DNA of 64,000 bases from Morganella morganii. GTDB lineage: Bacteria > Pseudomonadota > Gammaproteobacteria > Enterobacterales > Enterobacteriaceae. Every line of letters starts with the position of its first letter. Within the stretch, counting starts at the first letter, position 1. The notes beneath the pieces are model-generated. The model was not told where the DNA came from. It saw only the letters and a program-made list of their open reading frames with translations, and made no database searches. Both the position numbers and the translations under genes were made by a program. Shown piece after piece: positions 48,199 to 56,970 of this stretch. The stretch covers positions 756,560 through 820,559 of the forward strand of contig NZ_VKKS01000001.1 of the NCBI RefSeq assembly GCF_019402645.1, in the 5' to 3' direction.

Positions 48199-48504
48199 AT
48201 GCCAATAGATAAAACTTTCAGTTCGGGGCTAACATACCGAAAAGCAAAGTCCGTCATAGCCACAGTAACCGGCACCGTCACAAAGCCACCTCAGCGGGTT
48301 AAGACGGCAACCGGTAAAGTAATGGCAATAATGACCGTTCAGGCAGAAAGCGAACGCCGTAGCCCCTACCCGCTGAAGCTGGTGGCATTTGATATGAACG
48401 CACTGGAACTAATGACCTGCCAGAAAGGGAGCCAGATTATTGCCACTGGCTGGCATGAATGGTTTAACGGGTATCAGCTTACCGGAGTGACTATAACTCA
48501 TTGA
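48199..48504 (+). CDS. Small OB-fold (single-strand DNA-binding-like) protein
   Basis: 101 residues from the ATG at 48199. AKSVIATVTGTVTKPPQRVK, KVMAIMTVQAESERRSPYPL, then LVAFDMNALELM and GSQIIATGWHEWFNGYQLTG follow the strand pattern of SSB-like OB folds, without the acidic C-terminal tail of SSB. It may help replication of the element. Confidence 0.6.
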   Translation: MPIDKTFSSGLTYRKAKSVIATVTGTVTKPPQRVKTATGKVMAIMTVQAESERRSPYPLKLVAFDMNALELMTCQKGSQIIATGWHEWFNGYQLTGVTITH

Positions 48505-49127
48505 TATTAAATATGATGCAAATCTACGTATATCCTTTCAAACCAGATAATCCTTTCTCCCCATTGGGGTAAAAGGGATGATCCAAAGATGGGTCATGAT
48601 AAAAATCAATCAGTTGCCTTGCACACCGGAGGCCGCCGCTGGCGTTCCCCGAAAATATCAATGAGTTAGCTTGTGGTCAGTATGCCAAACGTACCAACCT
48701 GCAATCAGGCGGCTTAAGTTCCAACCCTCATAAACAGGTCTCCTTTATATCAAGGAGACTAAAAATTACTTATAAAACATTAATATCCAACTTTGGATAA
48801 TTAACTGTCAGGAATCTGACCGTCGCTGTTTGAAATGGAGTCAGTGGGAATGATGGATAATTCAGGTAGGTAGACGACCCCGAACGGGTAGACAATGGGT
48901 AGACAGCATAAATGGTACTATCTACCCGCTGAAAGCCTTGTAGCATAAGGGATGAGAGCAATTAGGTAGACAGGTAGATAACTAAAGCCCATTTTTCTGT
49001 AAACGCGCACACGCATCGACGCGCCCACGTAACAGCAGGCGGTTTTTTCTTGGGGGCATATAAAGGGGCATATTTTGAGGTGTTAATATCTAATTTGTTA
49101 TATAACAATAAGTTAATGATGCTTGCT
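48505..49127. other. Non-coding right end of the island with iteron-like repeats
   Basis: No gene. The heptamer GGTAGAC occurs at 48869, 48887, 48898 and 48965; GGTAGAT occurs at 48973 and inverted at 48921; GGTAG occurs at 48865. This is far denser than chance over 115 bp. P4-type replication origins are built from short iterons near the element end, so this is a candidate origin, although the resident primase is broken. Confidence 0.55.
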
Positions 49128-49148
49128 AGTCCCGCTCTGGCGCCATAT
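49128..49148 (+). other. attR remnant of the leuZ island
   Basis: AGTCCCGCTCTGG followed by CGCCATAT repeats the leuZ 3' end (AGTCCCGCTCTGG, GCACCATAT) with a small indel. Beyond it, core sequence resumes with a terminator suited to the tRNA operon. Confidence 0.75.
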
Positions 49149-49186
49149 AGAAATTCATTGATTTTTCAGTGAGTTAGAGTCAAGAG

Positions 49187-49212
49187 AAGCCACCCATTGG
49201 GTGGCTTTTTTG
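49187..49212 (+). terminator. Terminator, probably the displaced terminator of the tRNA-Gly-Cys-Leu operon
   Basis: AAGCCACCC / GGGTGGCTT, a 9-bp stem with a 3-nt loop, then TTTTTG; 39 bp after the attR remnant and with no gene in front of it. Before insertion it would have lain ~40 bp after leuZ. Confidence 0.8.
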
Positions 49213-49404
49213 TGGTTTAAATCAAACTTCATTATATTTTTACTATATCCTTTCACTATATTCCCTCCTTCAGACACTGAGCTGGTTCAGTATGTCGTTA
49301 ACGATGTTATACGCTCAGAGGTTTCTGGTCAGGGGTAGGAGGCATAAAGGCTTTTACCTTTGAAGCTGTATAACCCTGCACGATAGAATGAAGCTCCGAT
49401 AATG

Positions 49405-49986
49405 TTATTTAGGGCATAGTTCAGATACGTTATTTAAACCTTGCTGAGTATGCTCAAAAGTAATAATTTTTGAGCCATTATCATGGTTAATTCGCAGCAC
49501 ATAGATACTATCAAAATCGGAGCCTTGCCATTTTGGGATCTCGTCAGGGTTACCGCCTTCAGTTTTCATTATACCTTTAGCAGCTTTGACTAAGTTGTCA
49601 TGCTCCCATGCGATAAAAATGACTGAGTTTTCGTATTGGCTGCTCAATAACGCCTTTTGTAGTTCTTTAGTTTCCCGGGCATGGTAATTCAGATGAATAG
49701 GCAAGGACTCTTTTATTGCGGTTGGGGTAATCGTTTGAACCGCGCGTAATGAACTCCCCGGCTTATTCTGCTTCGGTGCGGAGGCAAACAAAGCATCAGG
49801 TTTACCAAACTGAGAAATGAGTACATCGGGTAGGGCTAACGCGCGGTTTAGCCCTTTACAGGTTAATTGACCGCTATCATTATTCGGTTTCTCACCATGC
49901 CGGACAAAGACAATTGTTTGCATTGAATACGCCATAGAGCTGAATCCCAAAAACAGTACGCTTAAAAATGCCAAGGCATGACGCAT
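49405..49986 (-). CDS. Periplasmic histidine-phosphatase family protein
   Basis: 193 residues. Signal peptide MRHALAFLSVLFLGFSSMAYS. The phospho-His motif is IVFVRHGEKPNN; a basic Arg follows (SLRAVQTITPTA); the second His is in WEHDNLVKA. The family contains phytase-like and lipid/sugar phosphatases; the substrate is unknown. It stands alone just outside the leuZ island and could be chromosomal or part of an older insertion. Confidence 0.82.
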   Translation of the reverse strand: MRHALAFLSVLFLGFSSMAYSMQTIVFVRHGEKPNNDSGQLTCKGLNRALALPDVLISQFGKPDALFASAPKQNKPGSSLRAVQTITPTAIKESLPIHLNYHARETKELQKALLSSQYENSVIFIAWEHDNLVKAAKGIMKTEGGNPDEIPKWQGSDFDSIYVLRINHDNGSKIITFEHTQQGLNNVSELCPK

Positions 49987-50476
49987 AGATTGATACCTTT
50001 GTTTAAATTAACGATGTAATTTTCTTATTATAGAGTTTAATTTATCATAAGTTGCAATTTTTTACCTGTCTGGGCTTTATCTGGCATTAATGTTTCTTAG
50101 AATGGGATTCAAGTCCCCGGATAACCTGACAGGACGGAAGTCCACTGACACCTTATGGCTGATATCGATGCACGTGAATACAATCCTGACGCTATCAACC
50201 AGCAGATCAGACAATCCTACTCGTAGTGTACCCCTGTCTGTAAATTTATCGTGCGGGTATGGTGCTGTTTTTGGGTCATATTGAAAATCAATTTATTTGG
50301 CAGGCTGATGTAGACCATGTACAGTAAAGTGTATGGTGTTAACCAAAGATAATTATTATATATCAATGTGATATGCAAATTTATGCTATCAAACTTGTCT
50401 ATGTGAAGTAAATAATATCTATTTGACAAAAATAGATATATTGTAATAAAAGTAAGTTCTATTAATCAGAATGAAT
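49987..50476. other. AT-rich intergenic region
   Basis: 490 bp between two minus-strand genes. No supported gene, RNA or clear repeat seen; several short frames lack ribosome-binding sites. Confidence 0.5.
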
Positions 50477-51553
50477 TTATTTTAATATACCTAATATCCG
50501 GCTAAGATATTCCCCATCATAAAATTTTGAAATTGAGTTTTTTATTACATTTGGATCTGGTATTACTTCTTTTCTTACTATTTTATTTAAAATATGAGAG
50601 AGTTTTTTATAATCACCAACAGGGTATAGTTCTCCATTTTTATAATTACAAACAATATCCGATGGACCCGTCGGGCAATCTGAACTGACAATATAAATAC
50701 CGTAACTGTTTGCTTCGCATAAAACCATAGGTAAACCTTCGTAGGTGGATGTCAGGACAATTGCAGAAACATTCTTTATCTCATTTTCCACATAGCTCCA
50801 CGGTTCAGGCTGCCATCCGTGCCAGATGATTTTTTCACTTATTTTCAGTTCATGAGCTAAATTCTTTAATATCATTATTTCTGATTCATCCCCGGAACCA
50901 ACGATATGCAGAGTCCAGTCATCACTGACATAAGATAATGCGAGAAACAATTCATTCATATTCTTTTGTCCTCCGCTCATTACCCGGCCGAGGTACAAAA
51001 AATTTGTTTCATTACCACAAAATATCGTTCTTTCCTGTGCCGGTACAGGATTGTAAATAGTATAAATATCAGATGAAGAAGCACCCATGGCAGATAACTG
51101 CTGTGATATACCATTACTGATTGATAGATGTTTATCCGCCATCAGCAGATATTTTGCTTTGTATGAACCGTAGACGGAAAAATGATTCCATGAAAATAAT
51201 GGTATGTTTTTAAAGGAAAGTCTAAGTGCTAATCTTGAGATATAACAACCAACGGAATCAAATGCTATAATATAATCTGGTTCTGTTTTTTTTATGATCA
51301 ATGAAAATTGATATGCAAATGAGATCCTTTTTAATTTTCCATTTTTTAATGAAGAATTAAGTCTCGTAAAAATATTATTACCCAACCATACATCATTAAC
51401 TACATTATTCAGTTCATTAAAAAAAACAAAAGATATTTGATACTTTTTATCAGATCCGGTCAGTAGTTTGCTAAAAGTACTAAAAACAGTCTCCATTCCG
51501 CCAAAGCCACTAATATTACGGCCTGTAATTATAATTTTAGTTACATCTGACAT
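50477..51553 (-). CDS. Glycosyltransferase family 4, WaaB-like
   Basis: 358 residues, the length of WaaB (RfaB). ISGFGGMETVFSTFSKLL at the N-terminus, NFLYLGRVMSGGQKNMNELF, HGWQPEPWSYVE and VLTSTYEGLPMVLCEANSYG match the WaaB pattern (GFGGMETV, GWQ-x2-PW, LLTSSFEGFPMTLLEA). The Glu-x7-Glu of GT4 is present. It probably adds galactose or a similar sugar to lipopolysaccharide core. It stands alone, outside any lipopolysaccharide cluster, and is AT-rich, suggesting transfer. Confidence 0.82.
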   Translation of the reverse strand: MSDVTKIIITGRNISGFGGMETVFSTFSKLLTGSDKKYQISFVFFNELNNVVNDVWLGNNIFTRLNSSLKNGKLKRISFAYQFSLIIKKTEPDYIIAFDSVGCYISRLALRLSFKNIPLFSWNHFSVYGSYKAKYLLMADKHLSISNGISQQLSAMGASSSDIYTIYNPVPAQERTIFCGNETNFLYLGRVMSGGQKNMNELFLALSYVSDDWTLHIVGSGDESEIMILKNLAHELKISEKIIWHGWQPEPWSYVENEIKNVSAIVLTSTYEGLPMVLCEANSYGIYIVSSDCPTGPSDIVCNYKNGELYPVGDYKKLSHILNKIVRKEVIPDPNVIKNSISKFYDGEYLSRILGILK

Positions 51554-52262
51554 CCCGGGGGTTTCCTGATAGTTGAATCATTATTGATAATTTAGCATAA
51601 GGAGTTGCTACTTACCAAAAATTATCAACGCATTATAAAGTTTATACTTTTCACAATATCATCATGATATCATATATATCTATTTGTTTTTAAAGCAATA
51701 ATGGTATCTTTTTTATTGTTAATGGCAGCCTTAACTAATTGATATTTCATTTGGTTAGCGTTAAGAAAAGAGTCATCCCTGCGGTGGTTTTTTTGCAATT
51801 GTAATCTGTCATTGAAAACCTGAGGTGGTGATAATTACTGGCAATTCTTATGAAAATTTTACGATCATCCGGAGTATTTTTATACTCCGGCAGCATCAAA
51901 AGATTTGCATTCGTATAATTGATAATTATCTATGGTAATGGGTAATAATGTAATTTCTCAGAAAAGAATTTTATTTTAAGGTGTAATGCAGACGTTGTAT
52001 TATACAGAGATAACTTTACTGATTACCGTTCTTTAAGGTTAACCAATTAGTGATTTGGTATAATCATCTGTTCTGTAATAAAAAAGTATCCTGTAGTCTT
52101 CTGGTGAATATCATGTGGAAAAGAAAATAGCAAAACAAATGATTGAAGTTGAAAATATAATGCGTGTCTTTTTGGTTGGTCGTAAAAATTAAAATGACAT
52201 ACAATACGAGATCAGTGTTTTTTTTGAAAAACGGAATAATAATACGAAGCCAGAGGTACCTG
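51554..52262. other. AT-rich intergenic region
   Basis: 709 bp with no supported gene. It contains one perfect 9-bp hairpin CCGGAGTAT / ATACTCCGG (51869-51890) without a T-tract on either strand, so it is not an obvious terminator. The rest looks like promoter and upstream sequence. Confidence 0.45.
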
Positions 52263-52706
52263 ATGGATAATGCATCACCAAATAATGTTCAGATCCGGGA
52301 ATTTGTGGAGCGCTTAAAAACAGTAACCGGACCGCGGTTTTTTCATTATCTGAATGCTAAACAAGTCAAAACCACGTGTCTGATGTGCGGATATAATGGC
52401 AGACAGATTATAGATGAAACAAACTATACAACAGCGCAGGACAGGCTGGACAATAAACCACCACATACGTTCGTCACATTTTATTATCATACTCCGGGTA
52501 TTCCGGCGGACAGTATAAACCATTATTATTATCGTCTTATTTGTGATAACTGTGGTTTTGTTACCCAGCATAGTGCCAGATGTGTCATAAACTGGCTGGA
52601 TGAAGAAGAACAACGGGAAGAGCAACGGAAAGAGCATCTGACTGATGCTGAATGGGAAAATTCACCGGAACCGGTTATTGCAGAGCCGGAACAAAAACAG
52701 CTGTAG
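52263..52706 (+). CDS. Zinc-ribbon-like small protein, unknown
   Basis: 147 residues from the ATG at 52263 (AGAGG at 6 nt); an earlier in-frame start is unlikely. Two Cys pairs, TTCLMCGYNG and LICDNCGFVT, about 60 residues apart, suggest a zinc ribbon. A Tyr/His-rich middle (TFVTFYYHTPGIPADSINHY) and an acidic, Glu-rich tail follow. No family recognised. Own terminator follows. Confidence 0.6.
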   Translation: MDNASPNNVQIREFVERLKTVTGPRFFHYLNAKQVKTTCLMCGYNGRQIIDETNYTTAQDRLDNKPPHTFVTFYYHTPGIPADSINHYYYRLICDNCGFVTQHSARCVINWLDEEEQREEQRKEHLTDAEWENSPEPVIAEPEQKQL

Positions 52707-52715
52707 CATAATAAT

Positions 52716-52740
52716 ACCGGGAGATAACGCCCGGTTTTTC
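52716..52740 (+). terminator. Terminator of the zinc-ribbon gene
   Basis: ACCGGG / CCCGGT, a 6-bp stem with an 8-nt loop, then TTTTC and TTTT; 9 bp after the stop. Confidence 0.8.
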
Positions 52741-52891
52741 TTTTATGTATTTCTTTTTTTTGCTTTTTTATTCATCACCTTCTTGTTTTTTCATCAAAAT
52801 ATTATGATTTTTAAGAACTTTACTTTACCTTAACGGCAAGGTTCAATGTCATACGCAGAATTACCTGCAGGAAAAGGTGAACGGAGGATAT

Positions 52892-53059
52892 ATGGAAGAT
52901 GGTTTAATGGTGATTGCAGGACTGGCGCTTGTTGCAGCCGTCGCAGGTCTGGTAAAGCCTTCTCTTGTGGGTATGAAAAGCCGTATAGGTGCGTTATTGG
53001 GTTATTTAATTATTTTTATTATTTTTTTGGTGCCTGCATTAATACTGATGCCTGATTAA
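52892..53059 (+). CDS. Small two-segment membrane protein
   Basis: 55 residues from the ATG at 52892, with GGAGG 4 nt upstream. Two hydrophobic segments (LMVIAGLALVAAVAGLVKPS and GYLIIFIIFLVPALILM) are joined by a short basic loop (MKSRIG). The pattern resembles small integral membrane proteins upstream of stress genes; no family assigned. Confidence 0.55.
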   Translation: MEDGLMVIAGLALVAAVAGLVKPSLVGMKSRIGALLGYLIIFIIFLVPALILMPD

Positions 53060-53207
53060 TGAAATAATATCTGAATTGTTCAGAGATTGTGGAGAGAACT
53101 TTATTAAATGTAAATATGGTAAAGTTATTCTTCATCATATTGACCTTCCCCTTGGGGCAACCTTTATGATTAATACCGTCAACCAGATACGAAAAAAGGA
53201 ATTAATC

Positions 53208-53576
53208 ATGAAAAATACTCTTATTCTCACTGCATTGTTATCAGGTATTATTACATTTGGCGCTGCGGCAAATCCGGTATTATTAAGTGGTGATATGCAT
53301 GCCGTTACCACACCGGCGCAGAAAGAACTGGGTGATTCTATGATGCGTATGCATGACGGTATGGCAAAAACATTATCTGAGCAAAATGCGGATATTGCAT
53401 TTGCAGAAGGTATGATTGCGCATCATAAAGGGGCTGTCGAAATGGCTCAGATTGAACTGAAGTACGGTTCAGATCCGGAAATGCGAAAGTTAGCTCAGGA
53501 TATTATTGATGCTCAGGGCCCGGAAATAAAGCAGATGCAGGACTGGCTTAAAAATAATAAGCCAACTAAGAAATAA
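53208..53576 (+). CDS. DUF305 family periplasmic four-helix protein (metal-binding, CopM-like)
   Basis: 122 residues from the ATG at 53208 (AAAAAGGA at 7 nt). Signal peptide MKNTLILTALLSGIITFGAA. The mature part has the DUF305 core FAEGMIAHHKGAVEMAQIEL and Met-rich segments (DSMMRMHDGMAK). Family members bind copper or silver in the periplasm. It precedes the csy operon, but a terminator separates them. Confidence 0.82.
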   Translation: MKNTLILTALLSGIITFGAAANPVLLSGDMHAVTTPAQKELGDSMMRMHDGMAKTLSEQNADIAFAEGMIAHHKGAVEMAQIELKYGSDPEMRKLAQDIIDAQGPEIKQMQDWLKNNKPTKK

Positions 53577-53592
53577 ATATTCAATAATAATC

Positions 53593-53627
53593 ACGGTATC
53601 TCTGTGCTCAGATATACCGTTTTTTTG
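53593..53627 (+). terminator. Terminator between the DUF305 gene and the csy operon
   Basis: ACGGTAT / ATACCGT, a 7-bp stem with a 14-nt loop that can pair further, then TTTTTTT. It implies that csy1 has its own promoter in the 200 bp that follow. Confidence 0.75.
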
Positions 53628-53829
53628 TATTTTTAGTTGCAAATTTCTTTTCTGACTTCCATTCGGATCGCAAAAATAAATCTCCGTACCAAAATTTTTA
53701 CTACTCAGGTAGACAATACTCTTTCAAAGACATATTAAATATCCTGTGAGTTGATGATGTGCGGTTCAATCTCTGATTAAGTTTTCAGTATTATTATCAA
53801 ACTAAATTATTTTAAGAAAAGGATATTCT

Positions 53830-54561
53830 ATGCCGGACCCGGAAATTACTGCGTTTTTTGCAAAATATCAGGATTCAAAAAAATCGCCGGGATTTTCCCG
53901 CCTGCATTGGTTATCTGATGCGGCAAAACGCGCGAAACAGCTGTCACTGACTACACATCCTTTGGCTTTCACTCATCCCTGTGCCCGTAAAAATCGTTAT
54001 GGGAAAGTGAGTACGGTGCCCGCGATGGCGGGGGTAAAAAAGAAAAATGATGGCTTCCTGCGATCCGGTAATGTGAAAGTTCAGCCGGATGCAGAAGGCA
54101 ATGCGGCTGCACTGGAAATATATACGTTTCTGATGCTGAAGATGCAGGACGGAAAGACATTACTGGCACATTTGTGTGAAGAAAGTGAACTGGCAAAAAA
54201 AATCCTGGGCAAAAAAGATTACCGGACATTGCGGACCGGTTTTTTACAGGTACTGACCGGTACAAAAACAACAGTAACAAGCCCGAAAATCAAGCAGGTT
54301 TTTTTCCCTGTACCGGCCGACGGATGCATAACGGGCTATCATCTGTTATCAGTTCTGACGCCGTCGGGATTATTATCTGAACTGCTTCACCGGCTTGATA
54401 TAGCCGGTACGTTTCCCGGGTATCTTGTTGTTATTCATATTGGCGGTAATAAACCACAAAATATTTCTGCACTTAATATGCGTAATAAAGGAAAAGCCTG
54501 TTTATTGTTCTCAATACCACCGGGAACTGTCAGTGCCGGAGGCGATCACTGTGTCCATTAA
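53830..54561 (+). CDS. csy1: Csy1 (Cas8f), short form of the type I-F large subunit
   Basis: 243 residues against about 430 in P. aeruginosa Csy1. The N-terminal match is clear: WLSDAAKRAKQLSLTTHPLA (WLEDAARRASQLQAVTHSLK), GNAAALEIYTFLMLKMQDGK, GYHLLSVL, and IHIGGNKPQNISALN followed by ACLLFSIPPG. Residues equivalent to PAM-reading Asn111, Lys247 and Asn250 of the P. aeruginosa protein are present as Asn91, Lys208 and Asn211. The protein ends just after the LPP-like block, so the C-terminal helical region, tied to R-loop locking and Cas2/3 recruitment, is missing. AAGGA lies before the ATG. The stop overlaps csy2 by 11 bp, so the short end is not an obvious frameshift. No cas3 is near. Confidence 0.85.
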   Translation: MPDPEITAFFAKYQDSKKSPGFSRLHWLSDAAKRAKQLSLTTHPLAFTHPCARKNRYGKVSTVPAMAGVKKKNDGFLRSGNVKVQPDAEGNAAALEIYTFLMLKMQDGKTLLAHLCEESELAKKILGKKDYRTLRTGFLQVLTGTKTTVTSPKIKQVFFPVPADGCITGYHLLSVLTPSGLLSELLHRLDIAGTFPGYLVVIHIGGNKPQNISALNMRNKGKACLLFSIPPGTVSAGGDHCVH

Positions 54562-55372
54562 TTATCTGCTGCTGAAAAATATCGTTATCCTGAATGCAAA
54601 CGCATTATCCGGTGCGCTGATTGCCGGCTTTCCGGCAGTCACAGCCTGGCTGGGATTTGTTCATGCGCTTGAGCGAAAGGTGAGAGCGAAGGGATTCCCG
54701 TCAGTCAGGTTTAATTACACCGGTATTATCTGTCACCATTGTCATTTACGACTGTACGCGGAATCCGGAGAATTGACGTATTCCGTACTTAATAACCGGA
54801 AGCCGCCGGATAAAAAAGGCAGAAATTCATCATTGGTTGAGGAAGCGTATTGTCATCTCAATATTTCACTGTTTATTCGTGGTGAAAATATAGAGGCAAA
54901 AAATAAGGAATTTATCTCTGTGGTATCGGAGGTCATAAAAATACTGAAAATTGCAGGAGGAGATATCACAGATGCAGGCATACCAGAGACAGGTATTTTT
55001 CCGGACAATAAACAGAGATGGTATGAATTACGGCAATGCATGACACCGGGATATGTATTACTGGAGTGGCGGGATGTAATGATAAATGCAATGAACAGCG
55101 GAATGGATGCAATGGCAGCATTACTGAAATATATCACTGTTCCGGGTACGGTTCTGACTCCGGTAGTGACCGGCTATCAGGGACTTTCACCGCCGGGAAT
55201 GGCAGAAAATGTCAGAGCAGAAGGTATGCCACACCGGTTTGCGGAAAGTGTTATCACATTAGGGGAATTCCGGCAGTTGGATAAACTACAGCATCCTTCG
55301 GATATGTTGTGGTGCTATCACTATTTGCCTGATGAGAACCTTTATCTGTGTCAGCAGGGAAAATATCATTAA
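54551..55372 (+). CDS. csy2: Csy2 (Cas5f)
   Basis: 273 residues from a GTG with GGAGG at 8 nt; P. aeruginosa Csy2 has 327. Matches: VILNANALSGALIAGFPAVT and GFVHALERKV (family LSIQNANAISSPLTWGFPSP, GFVHALQRRV), GIICHHCHL, SSLVEEAYCHLNISLF, TPGYVLLEW, TGYQGLSPPG, and FAESVITLGEFRQLDKLQHP then DMLWCYHY. It caps the 5' handle of crRNA and pairs with Csy1. Slightly shortened in the middle. It overlaps csy1 and lies 12 bp before csy3. Confidence 0.9.
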   Translation: MSINYLLLKNIVILNANALSGALIAGFPAVTAWLGFVHALERKVRAKGFPSVRFNYTGIICHHCHLRLYAESGELTYSVLNNRKPPDKKGRNSSLVEEAYCHLNISLFIRGENIEAKNKEFISVVSEVIKILKIAGGDITDAGIPETGIFPDNKQRWYELRQCMTPGYVLLEWRDVMINAMNSGMDAMAALLKYITVPGTVLTPVVTGYQGLSPPGMAENVRAEGMPHRFAESVITLGEFRQLDKLQHPSDMLWCYHYLPDENLYLCQQGKYH

Positions 55373-55384
55373 TGGAAAAGAAAA

Positions 55385-56404
55385 ATGACCGGACTCAGGA
55401 ATATGCCGTCTGTTTTATCATTTTCAAAAAAACTGATCCCTTCTGACGGTATTTTTTCCGGGACATCGCAGTCACCGGGTTCTCCGGTTACTCCGCTGAA
55501 TATACAGATGAGAACTGTCCGGGGGACATTCGCTTTCCGCCGGAAAAACCGGGGGGCCGATGAAAGAAAAATATTCTCACCGGAAATTCATGATCCTAAT
55601 ATTCAATACATGGATTGTTGCATGCTCGGGCCGGAACAGGATGTGCTTCTACTCCGGTTTTCACTGAAAATTACCGGCGGACTGATATTTCCGGCAGCCT
55701 GTAATAATGAACGATTCCGTCAGCGCTATCAGGCAGTAATAACGGATTATCTGGAAAGGGAAAGGTGCCGGGAACCTGCACGGCGGTACGCACATAATAT
55801 TGCCGGCGGGCGGTTTTTGTGGCGTAACCGGGTTGGGGCCGGGCATATTGATGTGGTTGTGGATAATCTCAGTGCAGAAAAAAAACAGCGATGGGTATTT
55901 GATGCCGGGAAATACAGCCTTCGTCATTTTGAACAGGCGGATAATTCAGTCGATGACCTGGGAGAACAGATTGCCGCAGCACTGAGTTGTGATGAGGGGG
56001 TATTATTGCTGGCTGTCACTGCCAGAGTTATAACAGGGAAGGGACAGGAAGTTTATCCCAGCTGTGAATTTGTGGTGAATAAAAGAAAGGGCGGGAAAAG
56101 CCGGATACTTTGTAGTATTGACGGAACAGCGGGAATGCATTCACAAAAAATAGGCAATGCTTTGCGTTCCGTGGATACCTGGTATTCTGCTTTTTCTGAT
56201 TTATCTGTGGGGGCTGGAGCCATTGCAGCCGATCCTTTTGGTGCGGTAACACATCTGGGGGCCGTATTTCGTCCGCCGGGGTCAGGACAGGATTTTTATA
56301 CGTTGTTTGAAAAATGGGTCAGCGGGGAAAAACTCGCGGCACATGAAGAAAATTATGTTGTGGCGGTGTTAATCCGCGGCGGCGTTTTCGGTGGCGGAGG
56401 GTAA
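55385..56404 (+). CDS. csy3: Csy3 (Cas7f) backbone protein
   Basis: 339 residues, full length (P. aeruginosa 342). Strong match: FSKKLIPSDGIFSGT, VRGTFAFR, PARRYAHNIAGGRFLWRNRV, GKGQEVYPS, MHSQKIGNALRSVDTWY, DFYTLFEKWVSGEKL and VAVLIRGGVFGGG. Six copies normally coat the crRNA spacer. The sequence is intact and shows no sign of decay. It overlaps the possible early start of csy4. Confidence 0.95.
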   Translation: MTGLRNMPSVLSFSKKLIPSDGIFSGTSQSPGSPVTPLNIQMRTVRGTFAFRRKNRGADERKIFSPEIHDPNIQYMDCCMLGPEQDVLLLRFSLKITGGLIFPAACNNERFRQRYQAVITDYLERERCREPARRYAHNIAGGRFLWRNRVGAGHIDVVVDNLSAEKKQRWVFDAGKYSLRHFEQADNSVDDLGEQIAAALSCDEGVLLLAVTARVITGKGQEVYPSCEFVVNKRKGGKSRILCSIDGTAGMHSQKIGNALRSVDTWYSAFSDLSVGAGAIAADPFGAVTHLGAVFRPPGSGQDFYTLFEKWVSGEKLAAHEENYVVAVLIRGGVFGGGG

Positions 56405-56408
56405 GCTG

Positions 56409-56966
56409 GTGAGATTTTATCAGACAATAACTATTCTGCCGGATGCACTGATATCTGCTGTATTTCTCCGCCAGCAAATCTGGCGGCAGCTTCATCTGGT
56501 ACTGACAGAAAATAAAACAGGTAAAAATGACAGCCCGGTTGCCGTTGCATTTCCGGATTACTGCCGGGAGCAGCAAACCACGGGGAATCGTCTGCGACTG
56601 CTGGCCCGGAATTATCAGTCATTGGCGGTCCCGGCAATCACTGTACGGCTGTCTGCTTTTTATCCGTATATCCGGTTAAGCCGGGTTTTACCTGTCCCGG
56701 AAAAAACGCTGCCGGTCAGTTATGTCCGTGAACATGTAAAAGGATTACGGCGCTTTCAGAGTGCAGGCTCCGGGCGGTTATTTATTCCGGAAACGCTGCC
56801 GTTTATCTGGACTGAATCTTTGTCAGGTAAAGGCCGGAACCGTCCGTTTCCTTTTTTTATCCGGAAACTGGACGCTGAATCCGCAGCGGATGGGCAGTTT
56901 ACCTGTTACGGATTGAGCCAAAAAAGGACAGAAAACGGGGCGATTGCAACAGTGCCTCATTTTTGA
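56409..56966 (+). CDS. csy4: Csy4 (Cas6f) crRNA endonuclease
   Basis: 185 residues from the GTG at 56409 with GGAGGG upstream; an earlier GTG at 56391 overlaps csy3. The catalytic His falls at residue 29 (IWRQLHLVL), exactly as His29 of P. aeruginosa Csy4; the Ser of the active site can be placed in TESLSGKGR, and the C-terminal FTCYGLSQK matches FTCYGLS. The arginine-rich helix is shorter but present (YVREHVKGLRRFQ). It should cut I-F repeats after the hairpin. One such repeat lies 4 bp beyond its stop codon. Confidence 0.92.
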   Translation: MRFYQTITILPDALISAVFLRQQIWRQLHLVLTENKTGKNDSPVAVAFPDYCREQQTTGNRLRLLARNYQSLAVPAITVRLSAFYPYIRLSRVLPVPEKTLPVSYVREHVKGLRRFQSAGSGRLFIPETLPFIWTESLSGKGRNRPFPFFIRKLDAESAADGQFTCYGLSQKRTENGAIATVPHF

Positions 56967-56970
56967 GGTT

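Noticed and set aside
51869-51890. A terminator in the gap between the WaaB-like gene and the zinc-ribbon gene
   Set aside because: The hairpin is perfect, but there is no T-tract on either side and no gene ends next to it.
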